Shown one piece after another: positions 44,829-57,396 of a stretch of DNA of 64,000 bases. The stretch is from Isoetes taiwanensis (Eukaryota; Streptophyta; Lycopodiopsida; Isoetales; Isoetaceae). Position 1 is the first letter of the stretch. Each line of letters begins with the position of its first letter. Location: positions 36,130,826 to 36,194,825 of the forward strand of contig JAJEKV010000001.1 of the NCBI GenBank assembly GCA_021234155.1, in the 5' to 3' direction. The notes under the pieces are model-generated. The model was not told the DNA's origin and ran no database searches. It saw nothing but the letters and a program-made list of their open reading frames with translations. A program made the position numbers and the translations under genes.

Positions 44829-45692
44829 GGATCTCCTTAAATTGGAGAGAATGAAGGTTGAATTCATTGATAAAATGGGCAAGAGTTGCAGGGACCATTG
44901 AGCGAACTGTTCTTCAGCAGAAATTATGGGCAGGGAAGAAATGTAAGGACAAGATGGTTAGTTGTAACCTTGGTTTAGTTGCAACCATTGCTAAGAAGTT
45001 TCAAGGAAATGGGTTGTCAAATCAAGATCTTCTTCAGGTTGGCTTTCCTCTTCGTTTCTTAATCAAACTTGTTTATCTAAAAAGCTTTTTGATTGATAAA
45101 AGATTATGACCCCAATACTATCATTTGCATCATGTTAGTTTCTATGGCGTAGAATGCTTTAATTTTAGAAATCACGCCTTGCTTTGTCTGATATGGTCCA
45201 CGGAAGGACATCGAACTAATTAAGCATATGATTGTTTCTACCTATGCAGTTAATGGCTTGAGTTTATGAATTGGTCAAAGCCAATTTGGTCTCTTGACAG
45301 ACCTATTGGTGATGGCACTACAGCCTTTACGGTAAGCTTGTATTCTGCTTGATTCAACTGCTATTAAACAGATGCTGATAGCCTTAACATTGCAGGAGAT
45401 ACTTGCAGATGAGACTACTGAGAAAGTTACCAGTGCATTGTGGCTAAAAGAAGATGTGGACAAAGTTTTGCATACTTTAAAACCACAGGAGCGAGAGACT
45501 ATACGGCATCGATTTGGTCTGGCTGGTGGCAGGTCTAAGACTCTTGAAGAAGTGGGTTACATGTACAATGTGACTAGAAATCGCATACGACAAATTGAAA
45601 ACAATGCAATGCGCAAATTAAGACAATCAAAACAAACTAATTGTCTGCGCTATCACGTGTTCCTAACTACTAGGCGAAGGACCTCAATGTAG
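44829..45692 (+). pseudogene. Plastid RNA polymerase sigma factor, partial exons
   Basis: Exon piece 44829-45037 gives region 1.2-2.1 ('WARVAGTIERTVLQQKLWAG' then 'MVSCNLGLVATIAKKFQ') with one frameshift and ends at CAG/GTTGGC. A short piece near 45285-45331 gives 'SLDRPIGDGTTAFT'. The last, 45396-45692, gives 'EILADETTEKVTSALWLKED' and region 4 with the -35-binding helix-turn-helix ('KTLEEVGYMYNVTRNRIRQI'). Nuclear-encoded sigma factors direct the plastid-encoded polymerase to promoters. Regions 2.2-2.4 and 3.0 (core binding, -10 recognition) are missing, so it cannot work as a sigma factor. Confidence 0.8.
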
Positions 45693-46454
45693 TTTGATAA
45701 CAAAATTCAATGGAAAAAAAAATTGAGCATCTTGGTCTTCTGCACTCTTCCCTTTTGTAATCAAAATACTAAATTTGGATTAAAAAAAAGGAAAAATAGA
45801 ATAAAAATGCTCAAAACCATATGCTGAAATATACCAATTAATTAGGAGATATCACAATTTAGAACCATGTAAAAAAATCATGAACCCTCAAATTTTATTA
45901 CGCTAATACATGAAGGTTGAATACTATGGTCTTTTATCGTATTACCAAACTTGCCACGTGAAGCACAGTAAGGCTGATATCATGAAAAAAAAACACACTA
46001 GTTTTTCACATTATCGTGGAAGCAAAATCATACTGGTATATCTAAACCAAGCATAGTTTTATTGATAATTAGTCACTATAAAATACCATAATAATTATAC
46101 ACTAAAATAACAAAGACGATTAATCGTTGTAAGATATCATACTAATTACGCGCGTAAATTTACAATGTCAATAAACCAAGGATAATAGATATGATCAAAT
46201 ATCATTCCGATAAATGTGATAAATTAAGTAGTAGCACATATCATATATTCAAGTTGTCACAAAAACTAGCTATAAATTATCATCTTTCAATACCATGTGA
46301 AGAAACACTATTCGTATGTCATGTTACTAAACTGCATTGATGAACTATATGGTATAACTAGACATGATTTGTAAACTTTTTGGCCCACATACCGGTATTG
46401 ATTTTAGGAGGAGGTTTTTACTACAAAATCATTAGAAAAAGATCATACTAATTC
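45693..46454. other. AT-rich spacer
   Basis: Very AT-rich sequence with no coding or structural feature that I can support. Confidence 0.5.
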
Positions 46455-47285
46455 AATTTTGGGGGCCTTGTGATGCCAGTGAATTGGCAAAAAGTGTCAA
46501 GAGCATCCAGGTGACGCTGCATGTCCTCTGGAGTGTAGGCCATGAGGTTGACATCGTCAGCATATATGAGTTGCCGGATTGTGTGATGCATGAGATGCGC
46601 CCGCACCTCCATGCTCGAGAGAGCCAATCTTCCAACCGATCAATGTATAGGCCAAAGAGTGTGGGGAGAGGGGCAACCCCGACGACTCCAATGCTACCGA
46701 TTACGGTTGTGCGCTGATGTGATCTGGCCCGAGCATGCCTCAGATGACCTATATCTTGCATTACGCAAGTCCGGGGGTTCCCTACCGCCGCATACCGTCC
46801 CCGAGCTTGTTGCGGGAATCGTGGTCGAACGCTTTTGCAAAATCAACGAAACAACAAGCGAGTTCTCACGGTGATTCTCGCTATCCTCAATCAATGTGCG
46901 CAGAGTGAAGATATGATCAATGGTGGAATGTCCGGGCCGGAAACCTGCCGTGTAAGAGCTTCGCACCTCCGTTTCCTCTCGCCCATATTGTCGGCCCGCC
47001 GCTCAAGGATGCCGACCAACGATTTTGCAAAAGAGAGTGACCATAATAGTACGGTAGTTGGTCGGGCATTGAGGGTCCCCTCGCTTTGTAGATGGGCACT
47101 ACTCGCTAGTGGTCCATTGCGTAGGGAAACCTTCTCGCCAATGCTTTATTGAACAATGCCGTGAGGGCGAGGCACCGGTGGAGGCCCAAACCCATTTTTT
47201 GAAGTTACGCACGCATGCCATCTAAATCACGCCTTCCCATTAGCTAGACGCTGTAGGCCCATGATAACATCCCCTTCTGTGGCGT
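46455..47285 (-). mobile_element. LINE-B RT fragment
   Basis: The minus strand encodes RT palm blocks in changing frames: 'VVPIYKARG', 'AGFRPGHSTIDHIFTLRTLI' (46900-46960), and 'PLPTLFGLYIDRLEDWL' (about 46680). The YxDD region follows but is disrupted. Both ends of the element are missing. It is close in sequence to the RT fragment at 55060-56040 ('AGFRSRHSTINYIFTLRTLV'). Confidence 0.8.
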
Positions 47286-47800
47286 CCTAGCTTGAGCTCT
47301 TGTTGATGAAAGCACCCAAGTATCCAGCACCAGCTGCAGCAGAGTCCGCAGGAAAGAACCCAGGCTCGCGTCTTTTGCCATCTCCATTGTAAGTATTAGT
47401 AATCGTCGTTGTAACTATTGCTGATAAAGTATGTCTGCATTGCAAGTCATTTAATGGGCCGATGATTTGATATGAAACAGCTTCACAAATGAATTTTTGC
47501 ATTCAGCTGCATTTGGCATCTCAGGCACTGCAGATTGGTTTAATGCGCAATCACCTGTCTGCAAAGAAATGTCCTTTACTTCAGAGTCATACAGTGGATT
47601 GACAAAGTCTTCATGTCAGATTTCAACAAACTTCTTCAATGGACATTGGTGATTTTGCTTCTCCCGTTATTAGGAACCTGTTTGACAACTTAGCCCCATT
47701 CAACTGGGCAATCAAGCTCCCAAGTTGCATTTCAGGATCAGAAACCAACTCAGTCATTATTCTTGCGCTTTGAAGCTGTTCTTCAGTTCAGTGAGCTTGC
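47286..47800 (+). pseudogene. Unidentified exon-like fragments
   Basis: A plus-strand frame 'KAPKYPAPAAAESAGKNPGS' ends at a GTAAGT donor (about 47391). A matching acceptor CATTCAG near 47509 opens 'LHLASQALQIGLMRNHLSAK', which soon meets a stop. I do not recognise the protein. It may be another captured piece. Confidence 0.25.
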
Positions 47801-48440
47801 TCGTGTTTATCTTTGTAATGGTTCAAGCTCTTCTTGATGCCTTAGAGCAAGAAGTTTCAACATATGTGATGGATCTTCTATTAAATTGTCAGCACTAACC
47901 TCTATTCCATCATCAACAGTAATAGAAGAAATGTTCTTGGTTGCATCTGAAACCGCTATAGGCGAAGCGCCATGCTTGTTGCCTTGCAAAGAGCTAGATA
48001 GAGTCCCAACAATTATTGCTTGTTCATTAGCAGTCCCTGTGGATGGAGTCTTAACAACTTCTGCTTGTCCATTAGCTGTGCATGCAGAAGCTTCAAGAAA
48101 TGCATTTAAGTAAATGTTATCTACATGTGACTAATTGACTAAAAACAGAAACACCAGTTCCTATGCAGTCATGGCAAGTGCACGCTTGCATGGAATAGTC
48201 ATGCACAAGAAGTCCTTCCCATATTTGCATACTGTTTTTGGATGTAGAATTTCGTTTAGCTTCCATTAATTCATTGAAGGAATAAGTTCCAGTGCTATCT
48301 CCAGAGGAGGATAAACAATATTGAGACTCCACAGATAAACAAGTTAACTCTTCTTTGTTAATCAAGAGCAAAATTTGGAGGCAGACCAGGCCTGTTATGC
48401 TTAATAGGCAAGACAGATAAAACAAAGATTCTAGAGATTC
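47800..48440 (-). other. Unidentified exon-like open frames (minus)
   Basis: Two minus-strand frames look coding in composition: about 48110-47808 ('NGQAEVVKTPSTGTANEQAI' … 'ISSITVDDGIEVSADNLIED') and 48400-48120 ('SSSGDSTGTYSFNELMEAKR' … 'MQACTCHDCIGTG'). They are Ser/Thr/acidic-rich with no domain I can name, and the joining splice sites are uncertain. Confidence 0.3.
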
Positions 48441-49555
48441 CAAACTTCATGCTTAACACATAAAAATCACTTGATAGTGGGCTTGTCAAGAGGTGTGGAA
48501 GAAACTAATGAGGAAATATTATTAAAGCCTTTAGAAGATCCTTCATTTGAGTAAATGTGTAGCTGGATGATATTAATTGAAGGGAATGGAAGCAAGAACC
48601 TTCTAAAGTATTCTGTAACTGATATCATTGAGGTAATTAGACATGAATCTTCCGAGCATTTTGACAAATGTAACTGGCATGTGAAACGATTCTAAAAACA
48701 GAGAAGGCAATGCATATCGTCTTGAGATAGTCTTGCAGAGTCATGGCTGCGGGAAACAAAAAAAAAGGGAGAATGAAAAATGAAACCCTGCCTAAACACC
48801 AATCTACTACAGCATCAATATTGGCATTAGCACCTCACCTGCACTTTCATGCTTGCTCTGCTTCAACTTAGCAAGCTCCACTTGGGTCTGCACAAACAGT
48901 TAGCATGAGTGTTACGTCAATATTGCCTTGTTGCAGAAATACAGACATAGCATCCAGCATCTTCCTACATGTAGCCAATAGCACAGCTGAATAGAACACC
49001 TAAGAAGGAATCGAGTCTTGCCAAAGATTTAAGGAATCACATGCATGCATCCTATGGTCTTGCTCAAGATTAGAAGAATTTCCACTTGGGTCTGCACAAA
49101 CAATTAACATGAGCATTACGTCAATAATCCCTTGTTGCAGAAATAGAGACATAGCATCTAGCATCTTCCTACATGTAGCCAATAGCACGGTTATCCTAAA
49201 TAGATCAATATCATGCCAGCAAAAAAATAGAGCCAGTCAAGGCAAAGCTTATAATGAGCTTTAGAGAGCTTATCTTTGTTAATCAAGCACAAAATTTGGA
49301 GGCAGACCAGGTTAACACATAAGGATCACTTGATAGTGGGCTTGTCAAGAGGTGTGGAAGAAACTAATGAGGAAATATTATTAAAGCCTTTAGAAGATCC
49401 TTCATTTGAGTAAATGTGTAGCTGGATGATATTAATTGAAGGGAATGGAAGCAAGAACCTTCTAAAGTATTCTGTAACTGATATCATTGAGGTAATTAGG
49501 CATGTATGTTCCGAGCATTTTGAAAAATGTAACTGGCATGTGAAACGATGGCATT
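48350..49555. repeat. Interspersed segmental duplications
   Basis: Segment 48458-48690 is nearly identical to 49315-49552. The preceding block TTTGTTAATCAAG(A/C)(G/A)CAAAATTTGGAGGCAGACC is shared at about 48354 and 49272. A second pair, about 48873-48985 and 49079-49191 (TTGGGTCTGCACAAACA… TACATGTAGCCAATAGCAC), lies between them. The divergence is a few percent by eye. Confidence 0.85.
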
Positions 49556-50233
49556 CACAGAATCCTTAGTTCAGCTTTTTTGTCCTTACTATCCAATGGT
49601 AACTTCTATCCAATGCTTTTAAATTTACCTAAATGTGCTTATCTGCATCTTCAAAATCTTATATCTTACGGGAAAACATTTCCATCAACCCCAAATTCTA
49701 ACGAAAAAATGACTTGCTTGGAAGACCTACCGAATATTTGTTTAATCACTGCAACTATGCTTGAACATGCAATTTGGCATGCGCAATTACGTCTCCCAAG
49801 GTTCTGCATTCCTTCCAGAGAGCCTGTGCAACAAAAATAGAGTACAAATGAGAAGAAGAAAATGATTGAATCCGGAAATTAAACTTCACGTAATCTAGAG
49901 TTATGCAATTTTTAGCAACAAACCGGATTAGATCTAAAACCTAAAGCTTCATTGCAGTCTAAAAAAGAAGCAATCGTGGATAGAAGAGAGAAATCAGTTG
50001 CAATGTATATAGAGAAGCGGCATGTCTAGAATTTGTTTGCACTGAAAAGAAACACAGAGGAAAAGAAGCAAGTTGAATTCATTACAAACAGCTGGAAGCA
50101 GGTATTCACCACAAATAGCATAGATATAGGTATTCTGGCTCATATAGATATAGATATAGCGATTGATGTCGAGGCGGGAGCCTCATCTGTAGATTTGGTT
50201 CGACAGGGCAGGGCATTCACGTCGTTCTGACAT

Positions 50234-50374
50234 GCATTAACCTAGTGAGCTAGTGTGGACAAAATAATAACTAATTATTTAACGGCTTAGAATGAAAGTT
50301 TTCATACAACAAAATCAACGGCCGAGATGCTATGCACACACTACATTTTGCTTTTATTACTATATATAGATAGA
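50234..50374 (-). mobile_element. Candidate Helitron 5' terminus (minus orientation)
   Basis: Read on the minus strand from 50374: TCTATCTATATATAGTAATA follows a flanking A. Further in lies the word CATCTCGGCCGTTGATTTTG, of a kind common in plant Helitron ends. I could not find the matching 3' hairpin plus CTAG downstream on the minus strand, so the extent is unknown. Confidence 0.3.
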
Positions 50375-50619
50375 TGGTGGTTAAAAGCTTGAACAATTGT
50401 AGACACTAGACATGAACAATTGTAGTTACTTAGGTTTGTATAAATTGGTTACTTTTGATATGATATGTCTTATGCGGTGTGTTTATTTGCACCAAATAAT
50501 ATATTGCAAATTGGTCTGTATACATTATTGCCAAAAACGCGTATGGAATGAATTGCATATGGAAACAAGGTACAATTAAAAGAAATTTCAATAAGAGGAT
50601 TTATATTTATAAATCATAT

Positions 50620-51070
50620 ATAAAGGGGAAGGGGGTAATGTTGCCAGAAAGGGGTATGAACATTGGTTGTGAGGAAATGAGTATGAGAAAATGGGTATTA
50701 AATTAAAGGGATATTAAACTATTAAGATCACAAACAGGGGATGGTTGAGAAGAGCGGTATGAATGGAGTAAGGAATATTAAACTACAAAATCATAAATGA
50801 GGAATTGTTGAGAAAAGTGGTATGAACATTAGTTGCAAGAAATGGGGTTCGAATATTGCATATGTCGAAATAAGGTACATGAAGAAATTTTCAAGTAGGA
50901 GACATTAAACTACAACAATCACAAAGGGGTAGGAACATTACTTGTGGGAAAAGGGGTATGAACATTGCATATGCAATGGGGGATATAAAAAAAGAAAAAA
51001 ATCAAATAAGGGGATATTAATCTACAAAATCACGAAGGGGGGATTATGGCCAAATGCCCTATTTCTTAAA
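50620..51070. repeat. Degenerate tandem repeat (GGGATATTAAACTAC units)
   Basis: At least five degenerate units share words such as GGGATATTAAACTACAAAAT, AAAGGGGTATGAACATT and TGTTGAGAAAAG. Spacing is irregular (about 70-120 bp). No coding role is seen. Confidence 0.75.
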
Positions 51071-52490
51071 ATCATGCCCATTCCACGAAAAGGGGGCCTT
51101 GAGGATTTTTTTACGCGGAATTTTAAGGAGGATATGGGCATCGTTTTTTATGTGGTTTCTTTTGTAGGTAAAAAGTTCTATATATTAGCACAACAATTTC
51201 AAATCGTACTTTCCTCTTGATGTTTGTTAAGGTTGCAACAATGTGCCTTTTGTGTTGAAAAGTGAATCTCCTTATAGACTATTGTATTTAACGCATTAGA
51301 GCATTTTTTGTGCATTTGTTTGGGTTACTATATCTACAAAACCATTACTTGAAACATCACTTGAAGCATTTGCTATGAACGTTACCCCTTGATTAAGATT
51401 CGGCTCATGAACTACAAAATTTTTGGAAATTGGTTGAACTTTCCCCACATTTGCTACCCTTGTTTGAGAAATATTCGCCAAAATTTTTACATCTCCTAAG
51501 TCTAGAAAAAAATTAGACACAACACTATCAGGGGTTGTGATACATTAGAGGATCCGCATAAAACAGATCAACAAATGAAGAACCTAATGATAAGAAATAC
51601 AATGCCAGAGCAGTTGCAATAGCATCTACGACACTATATTTGTATAAAGATGAATTTTGAGATTTGAGAATAATTTCATGGGTCCAGCAAGGCCGCCACC
51701 AATTCATGTCACAGGCGTTATGGCTTGGTCTAGACTCTAGATAATCTTGCGGCTCCCATGTCTTCTTGGGTCCACTTCAACCATTAAGAATTTGTATGTA
51801 TTAATCAGAAACGAAATAAGACTTTATTAACGTCCAAGGACCAAAAGTTTACAATGTCTTCATCTACAATAGGGAAATTTCATCTAAATTGGACAACATT
51901 GGCTTCATTAACCTCTAGGAAAGACTGCACTAGCCTATGAGACAGAATGTATTTCATCCACAGTTAGAAATAATAGCAATGCGATATAAGCCAATTGACT
52001 TTTGCATTTTTATGTCCAGATTATATGCCCAAAGTAAATTGAGATAGTGTTAGACAATCTGTTTGAGAAGCCATGATTAATCTTGAGTTTATATGAACCA
52101 ATAACATTTCCCCCCCAGATCCTATAAAGAGACAGAACAGTAATACATTTCTTTTTAGTTCTTAAGCCAATTTGGTTTCTGCTTCATTTTAAGAACAATC
52201 CAAAACAATCCTCCTGCCATTTCAAACCCAGTCACCCCGATCCATACATAGCCTTGGCTTAACTGATTAACAGAATTTAAGGTTGAGGCTACTATATCTA
52301 TTTTAAAGTATATCTTAAGCGCATTTGAACAATTTTCAATAATACAAAATACTAAATACGTTGACAAGGGCGTTACAAAAATTTATGAAAACTCAAGGTA
52401 TGTCGTGTTTATGAAAACTCAAGGGTATGTCGTGAAATGGTATTTTGTAAATCTATTCTATTCTACGATATTTTTTGACATGGTAGGATT
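51071..52490. other. Spacer without recognised gene
   Basis: Only short, featureless frames on both strands. Confidence 0.4.
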
Positions 52491-53143
52491 ATGGTGAAAA
52501 AAAATCGACGTCTCCTTTCTTCAAGCCAGTTTCTTTCTTTTGCTGCACTCATGGTCGCTCTGTGGAGATCGGCAATGGCTCTAACGATGGCTGCATGCAG
52601 GGAAACGGGGGCTAGCCAGCTGATTGCTGGCCCTAGAAAGATTCTAAGAAGTTGTCTTGCACGATTCAGGTACCTGTTTTCCATTCCTGCATTCTGATGC
52701 ATTAGGAAAAAATTGGATACAATGAGCCCTGTTAATCTGAGGAACTGCATAAGTCTGGTAGTCCAATGCTCTTGCAGTGACTTCGACGACCCATTTTTTT
52801 TTAATTGGTAATCTGGGATTGCTTTTGAGATGGACTATAGCTTTAAGCTGTCTAACAAGCACTCAGAAACATTTTTGCTGCTCAGGTCACGGTTGTTCAT
52901 TTGCGATGTTCTTTGAATAGGTCCCAACAAGAACAACCTCTCGCCTCTCAGTTTCAAGCACGACAACAACCGAACTTTGGTTATTACAGAAAATGGTGAG
53001 TTAATTGCTTTTTACTAGAAAATTATGGTGCTATTTAAGGTGATAGTCAGTTCTAAAGTCTTGACATCTTTATGCCATGTTTTCAGATGTTAGAGATCCG
53101 TGTGCAAGTAATGGGTGGTTTGATTGGTGGCATATCAATTATG
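52491..53143 (+). CDS. Possible small multi-exon gene with mitochondrial-type N-terminus
   Basis: An ATG at 52491 opens a basic, Ser/Ala/Leu-rich stretch ('MVKKNRRLLSSSQFLSFAAL' … 'RKILRSCLARFR') ending at TTCAG/GTACCT (52670). A second exon-like piece (about 52919-52995, 'SQQEQPLASQFQARQQPNFG') follows a TGAATAG acceptor and ends at AAATG/GTGAGT. A third lies at about 53088-53143. Frames of exons 2 and 3 do not join cleanly. A basic N-terminus without acidic residues is typical of mitochondrial targeting. No family is recognised. Confidence 0.25.
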
Positions 53144-55059
53144 TGAGGGATTATCTTTTTACATTAGCCAGTGCCATCAGATAACATAATAAACAATAAA
53201 GTTTTTGCTTTTTGTTTTCTTCAACATAAAGATTGGACAGGGAAGGAACAGATGTGAAAGCATATTTTGCATGGTCTCTACTTGATAATTGGGAACGGAA
53301 CCTTGGCTACACGATGTCCCTATCATGATGCTTCACATAATAGGGACATCGGTTCGGTTGCTTAATAGAACTTAAGATCCATATTATAGGTTCTAAGCTA
53401 TTTACTCTTAAAGACCTACATGTTTATTGGATCCCGGATTATTATGAGTTATACTACTGTGCCTTTGATTTCCGTTATCTTCCAACATGAAAGGCAATCA
53501 AAATCATTTCAGGCATATGACTTGGCAAGAAACACTTGCGCAGAATAGTATTTAATGTTTTCAACCAGGAAAAAGTTGTTCATGTAGCGATCGTAAGATA
53601 AAAAATTGTAGCTAGGAATTTTCTAGTCAATTGATGTTTAATTCTGCTGTATAAATGTGTAGATATGCTGATACAAGTGGAGAAAGAAAAGATGTGTATG
53701 AGTTTGTAAGTAGTTCCTGTGAGCAATTTTTGTCAATGTACTTATAGGTTCCGCTTGTTGTAAAATTCAGCGTAAGGCTGCAGGGAACTTCAAGGAGACA
53801 AAGTGTACTGTGGATGTTTTTACCTCGCAGTTGAGAATGCGTATAATTAAGGATGCACTCTAGTGGAAGTTTGATGGGTGACATGGCTGAGGCTGGAACT
53901 GGATATTATGTACTGGCAGCATGAATAAGGACGGTGGCCCATCATGGCAGTGTACGTTAGAGAATCTACAATCAGGCTTGAAAGGGTATCCAACTTTAGG
54001 GTATACTTTGGTATCTTCTTGCACAGGCAAGGACAGGTGTGCCTTTCTTCGTACTGTTCGCTTTCTCTTTGAAATTGCCAAGCTATATATGCGGAAAAAA
54101 CAGCTTTGAACGTAAGATTTCCATCTACTTTTCGTTAAGCTAGTTGTTATAGGAACCATTATGTCATGCCATTCATGAAGCAATCAAACCAGCATGATTA
54201 TACAGTTTCTGTAATGACTATTGGTCCAAAGATTTGTATCATCTGTCTGCATTGCTTTCGTGCTTTTCTGCATTTGCAGAGTATTCACATCCCCCAACAC
54301 TATTTTCCTGCTAGAAAATCATTAGAACCTGATCTGATAGTGAGGATGGGTTGGGTATTTGAAGCACCATGCTTGGCCCAGTCCTGGCAATTTTACAACA
54401 TGGCGCTTTTTCTCACGGCGAAGCTCTCGATGGCTGCATAAAGACTCAAGGTTATAGGTCTGTTCTTTCAATTTATATTTGTTATACAGTTGTAGTTTTC
54501 CGTTTGATGCCTATACGCTGTTCAAACTATCTCCTATAAATTTTTAAAATGGTCAGTACTATACGACACAGAATCTGTTTTCCAAAAGGCTACATGCACT
54601 GTATATTCATGCATACATGAAAGGTAATAAGATTTATGCTTTTAGAGGCTGGCAACTCTACTATGTCTAGCTTCACCTGTGACAACTTCAAATTAAGGCT
54701 GCTACGCAGCTGAATGATGCCTAAATGTCACGTGCATGTGATGGATTGCTCATGGCTGAACACCATACAGTACAACTTTATCTGCAAAATGCGGATGATC
54801 CTCCAGTCAAAGTGCACGAAATGCTGTGCAAATATTCCATGACAGATATGATGGACAATAACAATATGCTTGCACCGGAGCCTACACATGGCGTACATCA
54901 CCCTCCCATTGTGAAGGAGCATACCCCAATGAGCTGTAATAGGGCAGCATTCTCTGTGCCTCTCTGTATGCCACCCTTCCCATTTACTTAAACCCTTTGT
55001 GGCAGCCCTTCGCCAACCTCAGTTGTGATTGGATTGCGAGCATGGAGGGGATTACCTCA
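53144..55059. other. Spacer with short unassigned frames
   Basis: Frames near 53921-54109, 54166-54441 and 54725-54991 are open but show no domain, and their borders lack splice support. I do not call genes here. Confidence 0.35.
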
Positions 55060-56040
55060 CAGATGAGATGACCTGGCAAGAATTTTGCAAGCCCCCATGC
55101 CAAAGCAGCAAACGGACCAGCTGATTGAGCTACTAGGTACTGCAGCAGAAAGATGTTTTAGGAGAATCCACCCACGAAGGATCTTAGAGAAAGATGTTTT
55201 AGGAGAATCCACCTACGAAGGATCTCAGAGATCACGACCTTCCCATATAACTGGTGGTTTGATGCTGAATGTAAGGAACACAAACGCAGGCTCACCAGAT
55301 CGTGGATCCAGCTATGCGTCCAGAAGCCACAACACATTATTGTGCTTTCAAGGCAAAGAAAGTACGGTACATCGCAAAGCATCAAGGAAAAATGTTCTAC
55401 CTATTGAACAGTCATCCCATAATCTTTTGGCACAGGGTGCTTCGAAAGACTGTCCAACCTGTAGGGCACATCATTGTTGGTTGGACAGTAGGAGCAGTAC
55501 TTGTAGCAGCTCTATGATCCTTCGAGGACACGAACAGCCTACCCCGCAGAATGGTCCGATGTTAGAACTCACAGAGGATGATGTCCACCATAGCCTACAG
55601 CGTATGGCCAATGAGAGAGCATCAAACCTAGATGGTATACAAGCAGAATTGTTCAAGTGGGCGCACCCGCCTATAGTACTGGTCCTCACCACCATGTTCA
55701 GCAGGGCGCTACATGAAGGTTTTCCCCGACAATGGACCACAAGCAAGGTTGTTCCCATTTACAAGGCTGGAGATCCACACTGTCCAGCCAACTACTAGAC
55801 AATCATGGTCAGTTCAGTGTTTGCAAAGTTGCTAATCGGCATTCTCGAGCAGCTGTTGACTAGATGGGCAGAAGCAACAGCTGTGCGGGCCCTCACACAA
55901 GCAGGCTTTAGATCCCGACACTCAACCATTAACTATATCTTCACGTTGAGGACCTTGGTTGAAGACAACAGGAACCGCCGGCAGCACCTGTATTTTTGCT
56001 TCGTTGACTTCGCGAAGGCTGCTTTTAAATCACATGCTGA
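55060..56040 (+). mobile_element. LINE-B fragment (linker to RT palm)
   Basis: The translation gives the endonuclease-RT linker ('QLIELLGTAAERCFRRI'). After frameshifts it gives RT fingers ('MLELTEDDVHHSLQRMANER', 'LDGIQAELFKWA', 'WTTSKVVPIYKAGDPHCPAN') and palm ('ALTQAGFRSRHSTINYIFTL', 'YFCFVDFAKA'), breaking off near 56035. A 40-bp tandem duplication inside it (about 55150-55189 and 55191-55230, AGATGTTTTAGGAGAATCCA) disrupts the linker. Both ends of the LINE are missing. Confidence 0.85.
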
Positions 56041-57396
56041 TGCACTCCCTACCTTATCAGGTAACGATTGATTGTTCAGGCAATAATTGATTTGTAAGCT
56101 TTGAACCACCGTACTTTGAGGCAACTTTCTGCACCACATAGGACAGGAAACATAAACATGAATATGAAGCATCAAGAGCATCCAACAGCTTCAACAGCTT
56201 CAATAATATTTGATTTTAAGATGAAGACTAGCTTAAGGCATTTTCACAAAGCTTTTGATTGAAATTGTCACTCTTACGAAGCCTAATAATAAGATTAATA
56301 AATCAACTACAGAGTTAGGTGTGGAACTTTTGAGTTTATAAGTTTTACAAAAAGCTTATGACAAGGGACAAAGAAAATGCTCTAGAATATTCCTCTTATT
56401 AATGTGTTTTAGATCAGCACATAAATCAAAATTTGTTACATTCCCCTACAGATACAGAATTTACATTATGAATGACTTCCAGCAACATCCGGAGATGGCT
56501 GCATGTAGCTCTATGGATCAACATGACATTAAAACACACTCAATTCAATTGAATTCGATTCATTAATAAGTTGAGGTTATTAATGAATAGTCAAAGAGCA
56601 GAGGGAATGAGATGCATGCAACACATGAGAATGCGATACTGTGTCTGCCCTCTCATTGAGGGGAACTACTTCCTTGCAAGTCGTCACCCTGTGTTGTATA
56701 ATGCGCTATATCCTAATCGTTAATTCATTCCACCCATGCCCCCTCGATTGCCTGCACCGGCAAGCAAATGTGACCAATGATGATTCTTAATTGGGTTGTG
56801 TGGGATTGCGTTAGGCAAGGCGCCTGACACATGTACATGTGTGGGTATCTGCTGGATCTGCCATAGCTCTGGATCATAAATCTAACTGCAGAGCAGTCGG
56901 AACAACAATGACCCTATTGCATTGCATCATAAAGCACCTATATTTTGCATCATAAGCTTTTGGGAATTATGCCTAAGTAGCATGCTATAAAACTGTAATA
57001 TGTCTATGACAATGATTTACATTGCGATTTTGGCCTTAATAGGTGGTACCTTCAGGTGGTGACCAAGTTCGAAAAGAAAGCAATTGCGTGTTTCATGCTT
57101 GAAATCCATATGCTTAGATTAGAAACATATCCCACAATAGTAACTGTAGTTGTTTAATATAAATTTGACTAGTGGCAAATGAAATAAAAAAGATGAGTAT
57201 TAGCAGGAGAAAGATCCATGACTGATGTATGTCTTAATATTAATTAACGATTTTGAAAATTGAAATCTTCACGATTTTTAAAGATATTCAGTTCATAGCA
57301 AGTTGTTTATTTTACAGAATGCAATGTGTCAAATGTGTTCTATACATACATCCACACAAATTTGTTGTACTTCATAACAGTTTATTCTCTTTTCCA
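56041..57396. other. Spacer without recognised gene
   Basis: AT-rich sequence; nothing supported beyond short frames. Confidence 0.4.

Noticed and set aside
44829-45692. Functional sigma factor gene
   Set aside because: Regions 2.2-2.4 and 3 are absent and the first exon piece is frameshifted.
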